Shown here piece by piece: positions 1 through 7,577 of a stretch of DNA of 64,000 nucleotides. Position numbers and translations under genes: made by a program. Below the pieces are notes generated by a model. That model was given only the letters and a program-made list of their open reading frames with translations. It ran no database searches and was not told where the DNA came from. The stretch spans positions 62,001 through 126,000 of the forward strand of contig JAFKJW010000179.1 of NCBI GenBank assembly GCA_017305925.1, in the 5' to 3' direction. Source of the DNA: Hyphomicrobiales bacterium. GTDB taxonomy: Bacteria > Pseudomonadota > Alphaproteobacteria > Rhizobiales > Rhizobiaceae. How positions within the stretch are numbered: the first letter of the stretch is position 1; each line of letters starts with the position of its first letter.

Positions 1-256
1 AGATGGCGAAGGCGACCAGTCCGTGCGCATGGTCGTGCGGATGCGCGCAGGCGACAAAGGAATTGAGGCTTTCCAGCCGATGGACCAGCCCGTACTCGAT
101 CAGCTTGTCGAGCGCCCGGTAGACCTGAAGCGGCGCACGGAATCCCTGCGCACGCAACTGATCGAGCAGCGAATAGGCGCTTGCCGGGCCGTCCCACTTC
201 GTCAGCGCGTCGAGGACCAGCGTCTGGTTTTTCGTCAGATCATGCAGATGAGCCAT
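1..256 (-). CDS. zur: Zinc uptake regulator Zur (Fur family), 3' end outside window
   Basis: Partial gene on the minus strand. Its first 85 codons are visible, from an ATG at 254-256, and it runs off the left edge. The visible protein starts MAHLHDLTKNQTLVLDAL and carries the winged-helix region of Fur-family repressors (QVYRALDKLIEYGLVHRLES), followed by ACAHPHDHAHG, a Cys/His-rich stretch typical of Zur in this order. Zur represses zinc import when zinc is plentiful. It is divergent from znuC with a palindromic operator candidate in between, which supports Zur over Fur, Mur or Irr. The C-terminal metal sites are not visible. Confidence 0.88.
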   Translation of the reverse strand, partial: MAHLHDLTKNQTLVLDALTKWDGPASAYSLLDQLRAQGFRAPLQVYRALDKLIEYGLVHRLESLNSFVACAHPHDHAHGLVAFAI

Positions 257-303
257 CGACGCATCCTCCAGAGTCGGTTGCCATCCCGAATTTCAGATGG
301 TAG

Positions 304-320
304 ATGTAATAACATTACGA
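304..320. promoter_or_regulatory. Zur box between zur and znuCBA
   Basis: The core GTAATAACATTAC at 306-318 has perfect 5-bp inverted arms (GTAAT/ATTAC) around a 3-bp centre. It sits in the 109-bp gap between the divergent zur and znuC starts. Alphaproteobacterial Zur operators are AT-rich palindromes of this type. A nearly identical copy lies inside znuA. Confidence 0.7.
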
Positions 321-365
321 TCCTTCGCGATCAAGACCGACCGCTGACCATGGGATGAAGTCGCG

Positions 366-1184
366 TTGCCCGAAGCCTGCATAAGTTTTAGCGATCTGAC
401 GCTGGGCTACAACAGCCATCCGGCCGTCCATCACCTGAACGGCGTGGTGGCGAAGGGGTCGCTGACGGCCGTCGTCGGCGCCAACGGCTCCGGCAAGTCC
501 ACGCTGATGAAAGGCATTGTCGGCGTGCTGCGGCCGATGGCGGGTGCCTGCACGATCGCTCCCGGTGTCCGGCTGGCCTATCTGCCGCAGCAGTCGGAGC
601 TCGACCGCTCCTTTCCGGCCCGGGTTGTGGATCTCGTCTCGCTCGGCCTGTGGCCGCGCCGCGGCCTGCTGGGACGCTATCGTCCCGAGGACAGGAAAGC
701 GATCTCCGAGGCGCTTTCCGCGGTCGGCCTGGAAGGTTTCGACAGGCGGCCGATCGACACACTGTCCGGCGGCCAGCTGCAACGCGCTCTTTTCGCGCGG
801 GTGCTGGTGCAGGATGCAGACCTGATCCTGCTCGATGAGCCGTTCAACGCCATCGACTCCCGGACCGTGTCCGACCTGGTCGAGCTGATCAAGCGCTGGC
901 AGGGCGAAAGCCGCACCGTGATGGTCGTGGTCCACGACCTCGAACTGGTGCGGCAGCATTTCCCCGAAGCGCTGCTTCTCGCCCGCCGGCCGGTCGCCTG
1001 GGGCGAGGCGCGCAAGACGCTGGCGCCGGAAAACCTGCTGCGTGCGCGGCAGTTCCACGAGGCCTGGGACGAGGATGCGCCCTGGTGTGCGCCCGAAGAG
1101 GATCACGATCATCACGGGCACGCGCACGACCATGCGCACGAACACCCCGAAGGCGGGAAGACCGCCCATGCCGGGGCGGCCTGA
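366..1184 (+). CDS. znuC: Zinc ABC transporter ATP-binding protein ZnuC
   Basis: ATPase of the high-affinity zinc importer ZnuABC. Walker A GANGSGKST is at residues 38-46, the signature LSGGQLQRA is near the middle, and Walker B LILLDEP is followed by the H-loop VVHDLE. A TTG start is used because the nearby ATGs at 350 and 355 are out of frame and no later start precedes the Walker A region. The last 30 or so residues form a histidine-rich tail (DHDHHGHAHDHAHEH), likely a zinc-binding extension. The stop overlaps the znuB start (TGATG), so the two are probably translationally coupled. Transcription is expected from the Zur-controlled promoter just upstream. Confidence 0.93.
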   Translation: MPEACISFSDLTLGYNSHPAVHHLNGVVAKGSLTAVVGANGSGKSTLMKGIVGVLRPMAGACTIAPGVRLAYLPQQSELDRSFPARVVDLVSLGLWPRRGLLGRYRPEDRKAISEALSAVGLEGFDRRPIDTLSGGQLQRALFARVLVQDADLILLDEPFNAIDSRTVSDLVELIKRWQGESRTVMVVVHDLELVRQHFPEALLLARRPVAWGEARKTLAPENLLRARQFHEAWDEDAPWCAPEEDHDHHGHAHDHAHEHPEGGKTAHAGAA

Positions 1185-2059
1185 TGCTTTTCCTCTACGA
1201 TTATCTCGCCGCGCCCTTCGTGGACTTCGCCTTCATGCAGCGCGCGCTGGTCGGCGCGCTGATGCTCTCGGTGAGCGCCTGCCCGGTCGGCGTCTTCCTG
1301 ATGTTGAGACGCATGAGCCTGGCGGGTGACGCGATGGCGCACGCCATTCTGCCGGGCGCCGCGGTCGGCTTCCTGCTCTACGGTCTCCAGATCGTGCCGA
1401 TGACGCTTGGCGGACTGGTTGCCGGCGTGGTCGTGGCGCTCGGCGCGGGCGCGGTTTCGCGGGTGACGATCCAGAAGGAGGACGCTTCTCTTGCCGCCTT
1501 CTATCTGATCTCGCTGGCGCTCGGCGTCCTCATCGTCTCGCTGCGCGGCTCCAATGTCGACCTCATGCACGTCCTGTTCGGCACGGTTCTGGCGCTGAAC
1601 GACGACGCGCTGACGCTGATCGCCGCGATCACGGCGGTGACATTGGCCGCGCTCGCGATCTTCTGGCGCGCGCTTGTCGCCGAATGTCTCGATCCGCTGT
1701 TCCTGCGCTCGGTGTCCCGTCTCGGCCCGCCGGTCCATTTCGTCTTCCTCGGGCTGGTGGTGCTCAACCTCGTTGGCGGCTTCCAGGCGCTCGGCACGCT
1801 CTTGTCGGTCGGCCTGATGATGCTGCCGGCGGCGGCGGCCCGCTTCTGGACGTCCAGGGTCGGGCCCATGTGCCTGCTGGCGATCGCCATCGGCGCCGCG
1901 TCCTGCATTTCCGGCCTGCTGCTCTCCTACCATGCTTCGCTGCCCTCGGGCCCGGCGATCATCCTGTCGGCCGGCGTCGTCTATATCCTCTCCATCCTCG
2001 CCGGCACGCGCGGCGTGCTCGCCATGCGCGTCCGGCATCATTCCCACCGCACCGCCTGA
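1184..2059 (+). CDS. znuB: Zinc ABC transporter permease ZnuB
   Basis: Integral membrane permease of the ABC-3 family, 291 aa, with about seven or eight hydrophobic segments. It forms the inner-membrane channel for Zn2+ delivered by ZnuA. The start MLFLYDYLAAPFVDFAF is chosen because its ATG overlaps the znuC stop by one base and the hydrophobic family N terminus begins there; the upstream extension is arginine-rich and lies inside znuC. It is the second gene of znuCBA, 17 nt before znuA. Confidence 0.93.
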   Translation: MLFLYDYLAAPFVDFAFMQRALVGALMLSVSACPVGVFLMLRRMSLAGDAMAHAILPGAAVGFLLYGLQIVPMTLGGLVAGVVVALGAGAVSRVTIQKEDASLAAFYLISLALGVLIVSLRGSNVDLMHVLFGTVLALNDDALTLIAAITAVTLAALAIFWRALVAECLDPLFLRSVSRLGPPVHFVFLGLVVLNLVGGFQALGTLLSVGLMMLPAAAARFWTSRVGPMCLLAIAIGAASCISGLLLSYHASLPSGPAIILSAGVVYILSILAGTRGVLAMRVRHHSHRTA

Positions 2060-2076
2060 ACAAAGGAGCCGCCCGA

Positions 2077-3069
2077 ATGTCCCGCATCCTCAAGCTCGCC
2101 GCCGCAATGAGCGTTATAACATTAACCCACACGGCGATAGCCTCGGCCGAGAACCTCAAGGTCGTCGCCAGCTTCTCCATCATCGCCGACCTCGCCAGGA
2201 ATGTCGGCGGCGATCGGGTCGACATCACCACGCTGGTCGGCCCCAACGGCGACGCCCATGTCTACGAGCCGAAGCCGGCAGACGCGGCCGCCGTTGGCGC
2301 CGCCGACGTGGTGCTGGTCAACGGCCTTCAGCTGGAAGGTTTTCTGCAACGGCTGATCGAGGCAAGCGGGACGAAGGCCCCCGTCGTGGAACTGACCAAG
2401 GGAGGAGAGATCCTGCGGCTCGCCGACGAGCCGCATCCGCATGAGGAAGCCGACGGGGACGAGGCGGGCAAAAGTAACCCCGAGGGCGGTCACGACCACG
2501 AAAAGGAAGGGCACGAGGAAGGCCATCACCATCACGGCGAGTTCGACCCGCACGCCTGGCAGTCGGTTCACAATGCAGAGGTCTACGTGAAGAACATCGC
2601 CGACGCCTTCTGCGCCGCGGACGCGGCCGGCTGCGATACCTACAAGGCGAACGCCGAAGCCTATGGCGCGAAGCTGGAGGCGCTGGACAGCGAGGTCAAG
2701 GCCGCCGTGGCGCAGATCCCCGAAGAGAAGCGCGTGATCATCACCTCGCATGACGCCTTTGGCTATTTCGAGCACGAATACGGCCTCCAATTCCTGGCGC
2801 CGGAAGGCATTTCCACGGAATCGGAAGCGTCCGCCGCCGACGTCGCGGCGCTCATCAAGCAGATCAGGGACGACAAGGCCTCGGCGATCTTCATGGAGAA
2901 CATCACCAATCCGCGCCTGATGGAGCAGATCGCCAGCGAGACCGGTCTCAAGATCGGCGGCGAGCTCTATTCCGACGCGCTCTCCGACGAAAGCGGCCCC
3001 GCATCCACCTATATCGACATGATGCGGCACAATGTCAGCACCATCAAAGGCGCCATCCTCGGGAGCTGA
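2077..3069 (+). CDS. znuA: Periplasmic zinc-binding protein ZnuA
   Basis: Cluster A-1 (SBP_bac_9) solute-binding protein of 330 aa that captures Zn2+ in the periplasm for ZnuBC. A Sec signal peptide ends at about ASAEN, around residue 25. The family charged His loop is clear, with HEEADGDEAG and GHEEGHHHHGEFDPHAW at about residues 125-165, and metal-site histidines are seen in DAHVYEP and SHDAFGYF. AAAGGAG at 2062-2068 gives a good ribosome binding site for ATG 2077. It is the last gene of the operon and is followed by a strong terminator. Its signal-peptide codons contain a Zur-like palindrome written in rare codons (see findings). Confidence 0.94.
   Translation: MSRILKLAAAMSVITLTHTAIASAENLKVVASFSIIADLARNVGGDRVDITTLVGPNGDAHVYEPKPADAAAVGAADVVLVNGLQLEGFLQRLIEASGTKAPVVELTKGGEILRLADEPHPHEEADGDEAGKSNPEGGHDHEKEGHEEGHHHHGEFDPHAWQSVHNAEVYVKNIADAFCAADAAGCDTYKANAEAYGAKLEALDSEVKAAVAQIPEEKRVIITSHDAFGYFEHEYGLQFLAPEGISTESEASAADVAALIKQIRDDKASAIFMENITNPRLMEQIASETGLKIGGELYSDALSDESGPASTYIDMMRHNVSTIKGAILGS
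2113..2126. promoter_or_regulatory. Zur-like palindrome inside the znuA coding region
   Basis: GTTATAACATTAAC lies 37-50 bases into znuA. It matches the upstream Zur box at 11 of 13 positions. It is read as codons GTT ATA ACA TTA, AT-rich choices that stand out from the GC-rich neighbours. It could be a second operator, acting as an internal roadblock or controlling a znuA-specific transcript. Confidence 0.45.
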
Positions 3070-3081
3070 ACGGCAACGACA

Positions 3082-3115
3082 AAAGGCGGAGCGCGGCCCG
3101 CTCCGCCTTTTTTCC
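3082..3115. terminator. Rho-independent terminator after znuA (bidirectional)
   Basis: A perfect 12-bp stem, AAAGGCGGAGCG at 3082-3093 and CGCTCCGCCTTT at 3099-3110, with a 5-nt loop and a T run on both strands. It lies between the convergent znuA and aldehyde dehydrogenase genes and can serve both. Confidence 0.9.
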
Positions 3116-3137
3116 TGAGAGCCGGCCCGATGCCGCT

Positions 3138-4661
3138 CTATTCGATATCGAAGGAGACGCCTTGGGCGAGCGGCAGCGCCTTGGAGTAGTTGATGGTGTT
3201 GGTGGCGCGGCGCATATAAGCCTTCCAGGCGTCGGAGCCGGATTCGCGGCCGCCGCCGGTCTCCTTCTCGCCGCCGAAGGCCCCGCCGATCTCCGCGCCG
3301 GACGTACCGATATTGACGTTGGCGATGCCGCAGTCCGAACCTTCGGCCGACAGGAACCGCTCGGCCTCCTGCATGTCCAGCGTGAAGATCGAGGAGGAGA
3401 GGCCGGCGGCGACCGCGTTGTGGCCTTCGAGCGCCTTGTCGAAATCGGAATATTTCATGACGTAGAGGATCGGCGCGAAGGTCTCCTCGAGCACCGGGCC
3501 CGCCTGCTTCGGCATCTCGACGATCGCCGGCTTCACGTAATAGGCCGTGTCCTTGCCGGCCTCGGTGACGCGCTCTCCGCCGGTGACGGTGCCGCCCTCG
3601 GCCCTTGCCGCGTCCAGCGCCTTCTTCATGCCGTCATAGGCTTGGCGGTCGATCAGCGGGCCGACCAGCGCCGAGGTTTCCAGCGGATTGCCGACGGAAA
3701 CGCTGGTGTAAGCCTTCTTCAGGCGGGGCACGAGCTGGTCGTAGACGCTGTCATGCACGAAGAGGCGGCGCAGCGTCGTGCAGCGCTGGCCGGCGGTGCC
3801 CATGGCGCCGAAGGCGATGGCGCGCAGCGCCATGTCGAGATCGGCAGACGGGCAGACGATGCCGGCATTGTTGCCGCCGAGCTCGAGGATCGAGCGGGCG
3901 AACCGCTTGGCGAGACGAGGCCCGACCTCCTTGCCCATGCGGGTGGAGCCGGTGGCCGAGACGAGCGCCACTTGTCGGTGGTCGACGAGGGCTTCGCCGG
4001 CGGCGCGGCCGCCGATGAGAACCTGGGAGAGGTTCTTCGGCGCGTCGCCGAGGCGGGCGATGGCGCGCTCCAGGATGGCTTGGCTGGCGAGCGCGGTCAG
4101 CGGCGACTTCTCGGAGGGCTTCCAGACGATGGCGTTGCCGCAGACGAGCGCCAGCGCGGCGTTCCACGACCAGACGGCCACGGGGAAGTTGAAGGCCGAG
4201 ATGATGCCGACGACGCCGAGCGGATGCCAGGTCTCCATCATGCGGTGGCCGGGGCGCTCGGTGGCGATGGTGAGGCCGTAGAGCTGGCGGGACAGGCCGA
4301 CCGCGAAGTCGCAGATGTCGATCATCTCCTGCACTTCGCCCAGCCCCTCGGAGGCGATCTTGCCGGCCTCGATGGAGACGAGGCGGCCGAGATCGGCCTT
4401 GGCGGCCCGCAGTTCCTCGCCGAGCAGGCGCACGAGCTCGCCTCGTTTCGGAGCCGGTACGAGACGCCATGCCTTGAACGCCTCATGCGCGGCGTCGATG
4501 GCTTTCGCGGCTTCGGCTGCCGAAACGGTCTTCAGCTCCGCGATCTGCTCACCGCTGACCGGGCTGAAGGAAGCCATGTCGCCGCCCTGCCAGGCGGCCC
4601 GCGAAACCCCGAGCTTGTCGAGAAGGGCTTCGGTTTCCTTTTTCACGTCGACTTTCGTCAT
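3138..4661 (-). CDS. amaB: ALDH7-family aldehyde dehydrogenase (probable piperideine-6-carboxylate / aminoadipic semialdehyde dehydrogenase)
   Basis: NAD(P)+-dependent aldehyde dehydrogenase of 507 aa, the usual length. Catalytic Glu260 lies in LELGGNN and catalytic Cys294 in GQRCTT; AFNFPVAVWSWN near residues 157-168 is characteristic of the ALDH7 (antiquitin/AmaB) branch. That branch oxidises L-2-aminoadipate 6-semialdehyde, in equilibrium with piperideine-6-carboxylate, in lysine catabolism. The start ATG at 4659-4661 has AGGAAG upstream; an in-frame extension to 4838 is arginine-rich and unlike the family. The gene appears monocistronic and no lysine-pathway neighbour is present, so the substrate is inferred from family alone. 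Confidence 0.85.
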   Translation of the reverse strand: MTKVDVKKETEALLDKLGVSRAAWQGGDMASFSPVSGEQIAELKTVSAAEAAKAIDAAHEAFKAWRLVPAPKRGELVRLLGEELRAAKADLGRLVSIEAGKIASEGLGEVQEMIDICDFAVGLSRQLYGLTIATERPGHRMMETWHPLGVVGIISAFNFPVAVWSWNAALALVCGNAIVWKPSEKSPLTALASQAILERAIARLGDAPKNLSQVLIGGRAAGEALVDHRQVALVSATGSTRMGKEVGPRLAKRFARSILELGGNNAGIVCPSADLDMALRAIAFGAMGTAGQRCTTLRRLFVHDSVYDQLVPRLKKAYTSVSVGNPLETSALVGPLIDRQAYDGMKKALDAARAEGGTVTGGERVTEAGKDTAYYVKPAIVEMPKQAGPVLEETFAPILYVMKYSDFDKALEGHNAVAAGLSSSIFTLDMQEAERFLSAEGSDCGIANVNIGTSGAEIGGAFGGEKETGGGRESGSDAWKAYMRRATNTINYSKALPLAQGVSFDIE

Positions 4662-4867
4662 CAATGTCTTCCTGTGTCTCTTAAAAAGCGATGCCGCCGG
4701 GCAGTCTCTTTGCTGCCCTGTGGGATTATTATGCCTTGCGATCCCTTCACGCGGCGGTCTTGGCCATGTTGACGATGCCGGGGCAGATTTCAAGCGACAC
4801 AGGGCGCATCCCGCCGGGGATGTTTCCGATCGCCGCACGCAAGGCTGCCGGATCCGGCGTGGGCCAA

Positions 4868-4892
4868 GGAACCAAAAACGTCGGGTTTCATT
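4868..4892 (+). promoter_or_regulatory. EcfG-like promoter, near match, before the DUF892 gene
   Basis: GGAAC at 4868-4872, 16 nt, then CATT at 4889-4892, against the general-stress sigma EcfG pattern GGAAC-N16/17-CGTT (one mismatch). It lies 36 nt before the start at 4928. The weak match is made more credible by perfect copies before three nearby transcripts. Confidence 0.4.
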
Positions 4893-4927
4893 TTTCTCCC
4901 GTCAATTCCGGCTGAGAGGAGACCTCC

Positions 4928-5422
4928 ATGAAAACACTTGCCGACATATTCGAACACACGCTCGAAGACGTTTACTATGCCGAAAATGCCATCACCAAGG
5001 CGCTGCCCAAGGTGGCGAAAGCTGCAACCGATGCAAAGCTGAGGCAGGCGGCCGAGGACCACCTCAAGGAGACGAAAGACCAGATCGGAAAGCTGGAGAA
5101 GGTCTTCAAATCCATCGGCAAGAAGGCCGAGGGCACCAAGTGCGATGCCATCGAGGGCCTGATCAAGGAAGCGGACGGCCTTATGAAAGAGGCGTCGGGA
5201 ACGGCGCTCGATGCCGGCCTTCTCGCTGCCTGCCAGGCCGTCGAGCACTATGAGATTTCCCGCTACGGGTCGCTCCGCGAATGGGCCAAGGATCTGGGGC
5301 ATGAGGAGGCCCACAAGCTTTTGAGCGAAATCCTCGATCAGGAGAAGGCGACGAACAGCAAGCTGACGAATCTGGCGGTGACGGCGATCAACAGGACGAC
5401 CGCCACGGCCAAGGCAGCCTAG
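4928..5422 (+). CDS. Ferritin-like DUF892 (YciE/YciF family) protein
   Basis: Small four-helix-bundle protein of 164 aa. The sequence is almost wholly helical, with regularly spaced acidic and histidine residues (HTLEDVYYAEN, AEDHLKETKDQ, QAVEHYEISRYG, EEAHKLL, LDQEKAT) as expected for the di-iron ferritin-like fold of YciE/YciF. Family members are induced by osmotic, desiccation and oxidative stress; the biochemical role is uncertain. AGAGGAG at 4914-4920 is the ribosome binding site. A terminator follows, so it is probably transcribed alone, perhaps from the EcfG-like promoter upstream. Confidence 0.85.
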   Translation: MKTLADIFEHTLEDVYYAENAITKALPKVAKAATDAKLRQAAEDHLKETKDQIGKLEKVFKSIGKKAEGTKCDAIEGLIKEADGLMKEASGTALDAGLLAACQAVEHYEISRYGSLREWAKDLGHEEAHKLLSEILDQEKATNSKLTNLAVTAINRTTATAKAA

Positions 5423-5455
5423 CCAACACGCTTTTCGGCAGTTCGCCGTCATAGT

Positions 5456-5482
5456 GCCCGCCGACCAGGCGGGCTTTTCTTT
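5456..5482 (+). terminator. Rho-independent terminator after the DUF892 gene
   Basis: Stem GCCCGCC at 5456-5462 with GGCGGGC at 5468-5474, a 5-nt loop, followed by TTTTCTTT. It ends the DUF892 transcript before the next EcfG-type promoter. Confidence 0.85.
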
Positions 5483-5494
5483 CCGCCCCCGGCA

Positions 5495-5519
5495 GGAACC
5501 GGGGTGACCACGGCGCGTT
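5495..5519 (+). promoter_or_regulatory. EcfG-type general stress promoter
   Basis: GGAAC at 5495-5499, exactly 16 nt, then CGTT at 5516-5519: a full match to the alphaproteobacterial EcfG (RpoE2/SigT) consensus. It lies 35 nt before the ATG at 5555, which also argues against an earlier start at 5504. Confidence 0.75.
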
Positions 5520-5554
5520 ACAAAAGGCCAAGACCAGAGGTCCGGAGTGACATC

Positions 5555-6007
5555 ATGTCGAAGTTGCAGCACGGCTCAAGCGACGAACTCGAGACCATCC
5601 GGCGGAAGGCGGTCTATCATTTTGCGCCGATCCTGCTTCGGGAGGCGCTGCTGCGATTGTGCAGGATGAGCGGCGGCGAAAGCCTTGATCGCTTTGAAAA
5701 GGCGATGGTCGAGAAGATCGACCAGTCCGTTGGGGAGGATGCGGATTTCTCGGACATGAAGGAGTTTGCGACCGAGCAGCTCTATGCCTGCATTCGAGAG
5801 GCCAGGTCCTCCCCGGACATGACGCCTCCGGTCGAAGATGTGAAGTCCCGGCGCACGCACGGACGGTCGGAAGAACCGGGCACGCTGGAGGACCAGCTTC
5901 AAAAAGGGCTTGAAGACAGCTTTCCCGCAAGCGATCCGCCGGCCGTCGTCTCGACCGCCATTCCCGGCCGGACAAAGAAGCGGGTCGGCGGGGAGCTCTC
6001 GCCATGA
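5555..6007 (+). CDS. Small protein with C-terminal FPASDPPA motif, unknown function
   Basis: A 150-aa soluble protein of unknown function starting MSKLQHGSSDELE. The C-terminal part contains LEDQLQKGLEDSFPASDPP, a short motif seen near the C terminus of many small rhizobial proteins and without assigned activity. The middle is charged and helical (MVEKIDQSVGEDADF). The start is set by GGAG at 5544-5547 and by the EcfG-type promoter immediately upstream. Its stop overlaps the next gene (ATGA), so the two are cotranscribed and probably belong to the general stress response. Confidence 0.7.
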   Translation: MSKLQHGSSDELETIRRKAVYHFAPILLREALLRLCRMSGGESLDRFEKAMVEKIDQSVGEDADFSDMKEFATEQLYACIREARSSPDMTPPVEDVKSRRTHGRSEEPGTLEDQLQKGLEDSFPASDPPAVVSTAIPGRTKKRVGGELSP

Positions 6008-6273
6008 GCCGATGGGCCGCAATTCTTGCCGCCGTTGCCCTGTCGGGTACCGGCGGGACCGCAAGCGCGGCGGACAGCGCGGACAAGATGCCGCCGGAGC
6101 ACGGCCAGAAGGTGTCCGAGATCATCGCCCGGATCGAGAGCCGCCCGGATTTCCGATATCTGGAATCGGTCGAGTGGGACCGGCAGGGATATTACGAAAT
6201 AACCTATCACACCGCCGACAAGGCGAAGGTGGAGATCAAGATCGACGCCGCCACGGGGCAGCCGAGGGACTGA
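6004..6273 (+). CDS. Exported PepSY-like domain protein
   Basis: An 89-aa protein with a Sec signal peptide (cleavage probably after ASA, about residue 22) followed by a single compact domain. FRYLESVEWDRQGYYEITYHTADKAKVEIKIDAATGQ has the alternating beta pattern and terminal D-x-x-T-G of PepSY domains, which are periplasmic or membrane-associated and often inhibit proteases or sense the envelope. It overlaps the preceding gene by 4 nt (ATGA). Role inferred only as an envelope stress component under the EcfG-type promoter at 5495. Confidence 0.72.
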   Translation: MSRWAAILAAVALSGTGGTASAADSADKMPPEHGQKVSEIIARIESRPDFRYLESVEWDRQGYYEITYHTADKAKVEIKIDAATGQPRD

Positions 6274-6497
6274 CCGACGCGTTTGACGGCATCCCTCGGC
6301 CGGGCTCCCCTGTCCATCAATGGCGGCTTCGCGCTGAGTGCGGCGATGCACGCCTTCCCGGACATCGACGTCGGCGTTTTGGAGGGTCGATTCATGTCCG
6401 AGCATTCGCGTTGGATCCTGAGGTGGAGCGGTCACAGGTCGTTAGAGACGAGTTGCCCGGGATCGTCGCCTGTGAAATTGGACCCGCTGCCGCTGGC

Positions 6498-6656
6498 TTA
6501 TCCCGGCTTGAGGGGCTGCTGTTCGGGCCTGACGTCCGGATTCGGGGCCGGATCCTCCCGCGTGTCCCGGACCGGCTTGTCTTCGGGATCGACTTTCGGC
6601 GGTAAAGGGGGCTGCTTGTCCGGCTCCGGTGCCGGTTTCTTCTTCGGCGCTTTCAT
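6498..6656 (-). CDS. Small proline- and charge-rich protein (52 aa)
   Basis: A 52-codon gene from ATG 6654-6656 to TAA 6498-6500. The product starts MKAPKKKPAPEPDKQPPLPP and ends QQPLKPG; roughly a third of its residues are proline, the rest mostly Lys, Glu, Asp and Arg, so it should be disordered. A GGAG sits 7 nt before the ATG. An EcfG-like promoter (6682-6706) stands 26 nt upstream on the same strand, divergent from that of ku. A longer alternative frame on the same strand (6442-6663) lacks such features. Function unknown; a small stress protein is an inference from the promoter. Confidence 0.55.
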   Translation of the reverse strand: MKAPKKKPAPEPDKQPPLPPKVDPEDKPVRDTREDPAPNPDVRPEQQPLKPG

Positions 6657-6681
6657 GGCTCACTCCACTCGGATGAGAGGC

Positions 6682-6706
6682 AACCGGTCAGCGGCGGGAA
6701 GGTTCC
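6682..6706 (-). promoter_or_regulatory. EcfG-like promoter for the small proline-rich gene
   Basis: On the minus strand GGAAC (6706-6702), 17 nt, then GTT (6684-6682). It differs from GGAAC-N16-CGTT only in the base before GTT. It is placed back to back with the perfect EcfG-type promoter of ku. Confidence 0.5.
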
Positions 6707-6716
6707 CTGCTGTTCC

Positions 6717-6741
6717 GGAACGAATGCTGCCGTGCAACGTT
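6717..6741 (+). promoter_or_regulatory. EcfG-type general stress promoter of ku
   Basis: GGAAC at 6717-6721, 16 nt, CGTT at 6738-6741: exact consensus spacing and bases. It lies 28 nt before the Ku ATG at 6770, so the predicted transcript has a short leader including the CAGGGAG ribosome binding site. Confidence 0.78.
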
Positions 6742-6769
6742 GCCTGACGATCCGCCCAGGGAGATCGCC

Positions 6770-7576
6770 ATGGCGCCGCGCACGTTCTGGAAGGGCTATC
6801 TGAAGCTGTCGCTCGTGACATGCCCGGTGGCGATGATGCCCGCCACGAGCGAGGAGGAGAAGGTCCGCTTCCACACCCTCAATGCCAGGACCGGCAACCG
6901 CGTCGTCAGCCGGTATATGGATTCCGTCACGGGCAAGCCCGTGGACGAGGATGACGAGGTCAAGGGGTATCCCCGCGGCGAGGACGACTACGTACTTCTG
7001 GAAGACGAGGAGCTTGAGGCAGTCGCGCTCGAGAGCACGCGCACCATCGACATCGAGAATTTCGTGCCGGCCGACACGATCGGCTGGATCTGGTACGACA
7101 AGCCGCATTACCTCATGCCGAACGATCCGGTCGGCGAGGAGGCTTTCTCGGTGATCCGCGACGCCATGGCATCGACGGGCACGGTCGGCGTCTCGCGGCT
7201 TGTGCTCTATCGTCGCGAGCGCGCGGTGATGCTCGAGCCGCGTGACAAGGGGATCGTGCTGTGGACGCTGCGCTACGGCGACGAGGTGCGGGATGAAACG
7301 GAGTATTTCGGAAAAATCGGCAACGGCAAGGTCGACGGCAGCCTGATGAAGCTGGTGACGAAGCTCATCGAGGAGCGCACGACGCCCTGGAACCCCGACA
7401 TGGCCGCCGATCCGGTGCAGGCCAGGCTCCTCGACATCATCGCGGCAAAGAAGAAGGGGCGCAAGCGGCCCGCCAAGGCAAAGCCGGAGACGGAGGCGCC
7501 GCCGGGCAACGTCATCAGCATCATGGATGCGCTCAAGAAGAGCATCGCGGCGGAAGGCAAGAGGCGGGGCCGATAA
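6770..7576 (+). CDS. ku: Non-homologous end-joining protein Ku (copy 1)
   Basis: Bacterial Ku of 268 aa, the homodimeric ring that binds DNA double-strand ends and recruits LigD. The N terminus MAPRTFWKGYLKLSLVTCPV and the segments FHTLNARTGNRV, KGYPRGEDDYVLLEDEEL and TRTIDIENFVP are standard for the family. The C terminus is lysine-rich (AAKKKGRKRPAKAKPE), the usual DNA- and LigD-contacting tail. ATG 6770 is preceded by CAGGGAG; a frame extension to 6740 would start at the promoter -10 element. Convergent with ligD with only one base between stops. A second Ku gene follows ligD. Confidence 0.95.
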   Translation: MAPRTFWKGYLKLSLVTCPVAMMPATSEEEKVRFHTLNARTGNRVVSRYMDSVTGKPVDEDDEVKGYPRGEDDYVLLEDEELEAVALESTRTIDIENFVPADTIGWIWYDKPHYLMPNDPVGEEAFSVIRDAMASTGTVGVSRLVLYRRERAVMLEPRDKGIVLWTLRYGDEVRDETEYFGKIGNGKVDGSLMKLVTKLIEERTTPWNPDMAADPVQARLLDIIAAKKKGRKRPAKAKPETEAPPGNVISIMDALKKSIAAEGKRRGR

Positions 7577-7577
7577 G

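Noticed and set aside
6442..6663. Alternative 73-codon minus-strand frame over the small proline-rich gene
   Set aside because: Its sequence is Arg/Ser/Gly-rich shadow type and its start does not fit the ribosome site; the 52-codon frame has better start signals and a coherent composition.
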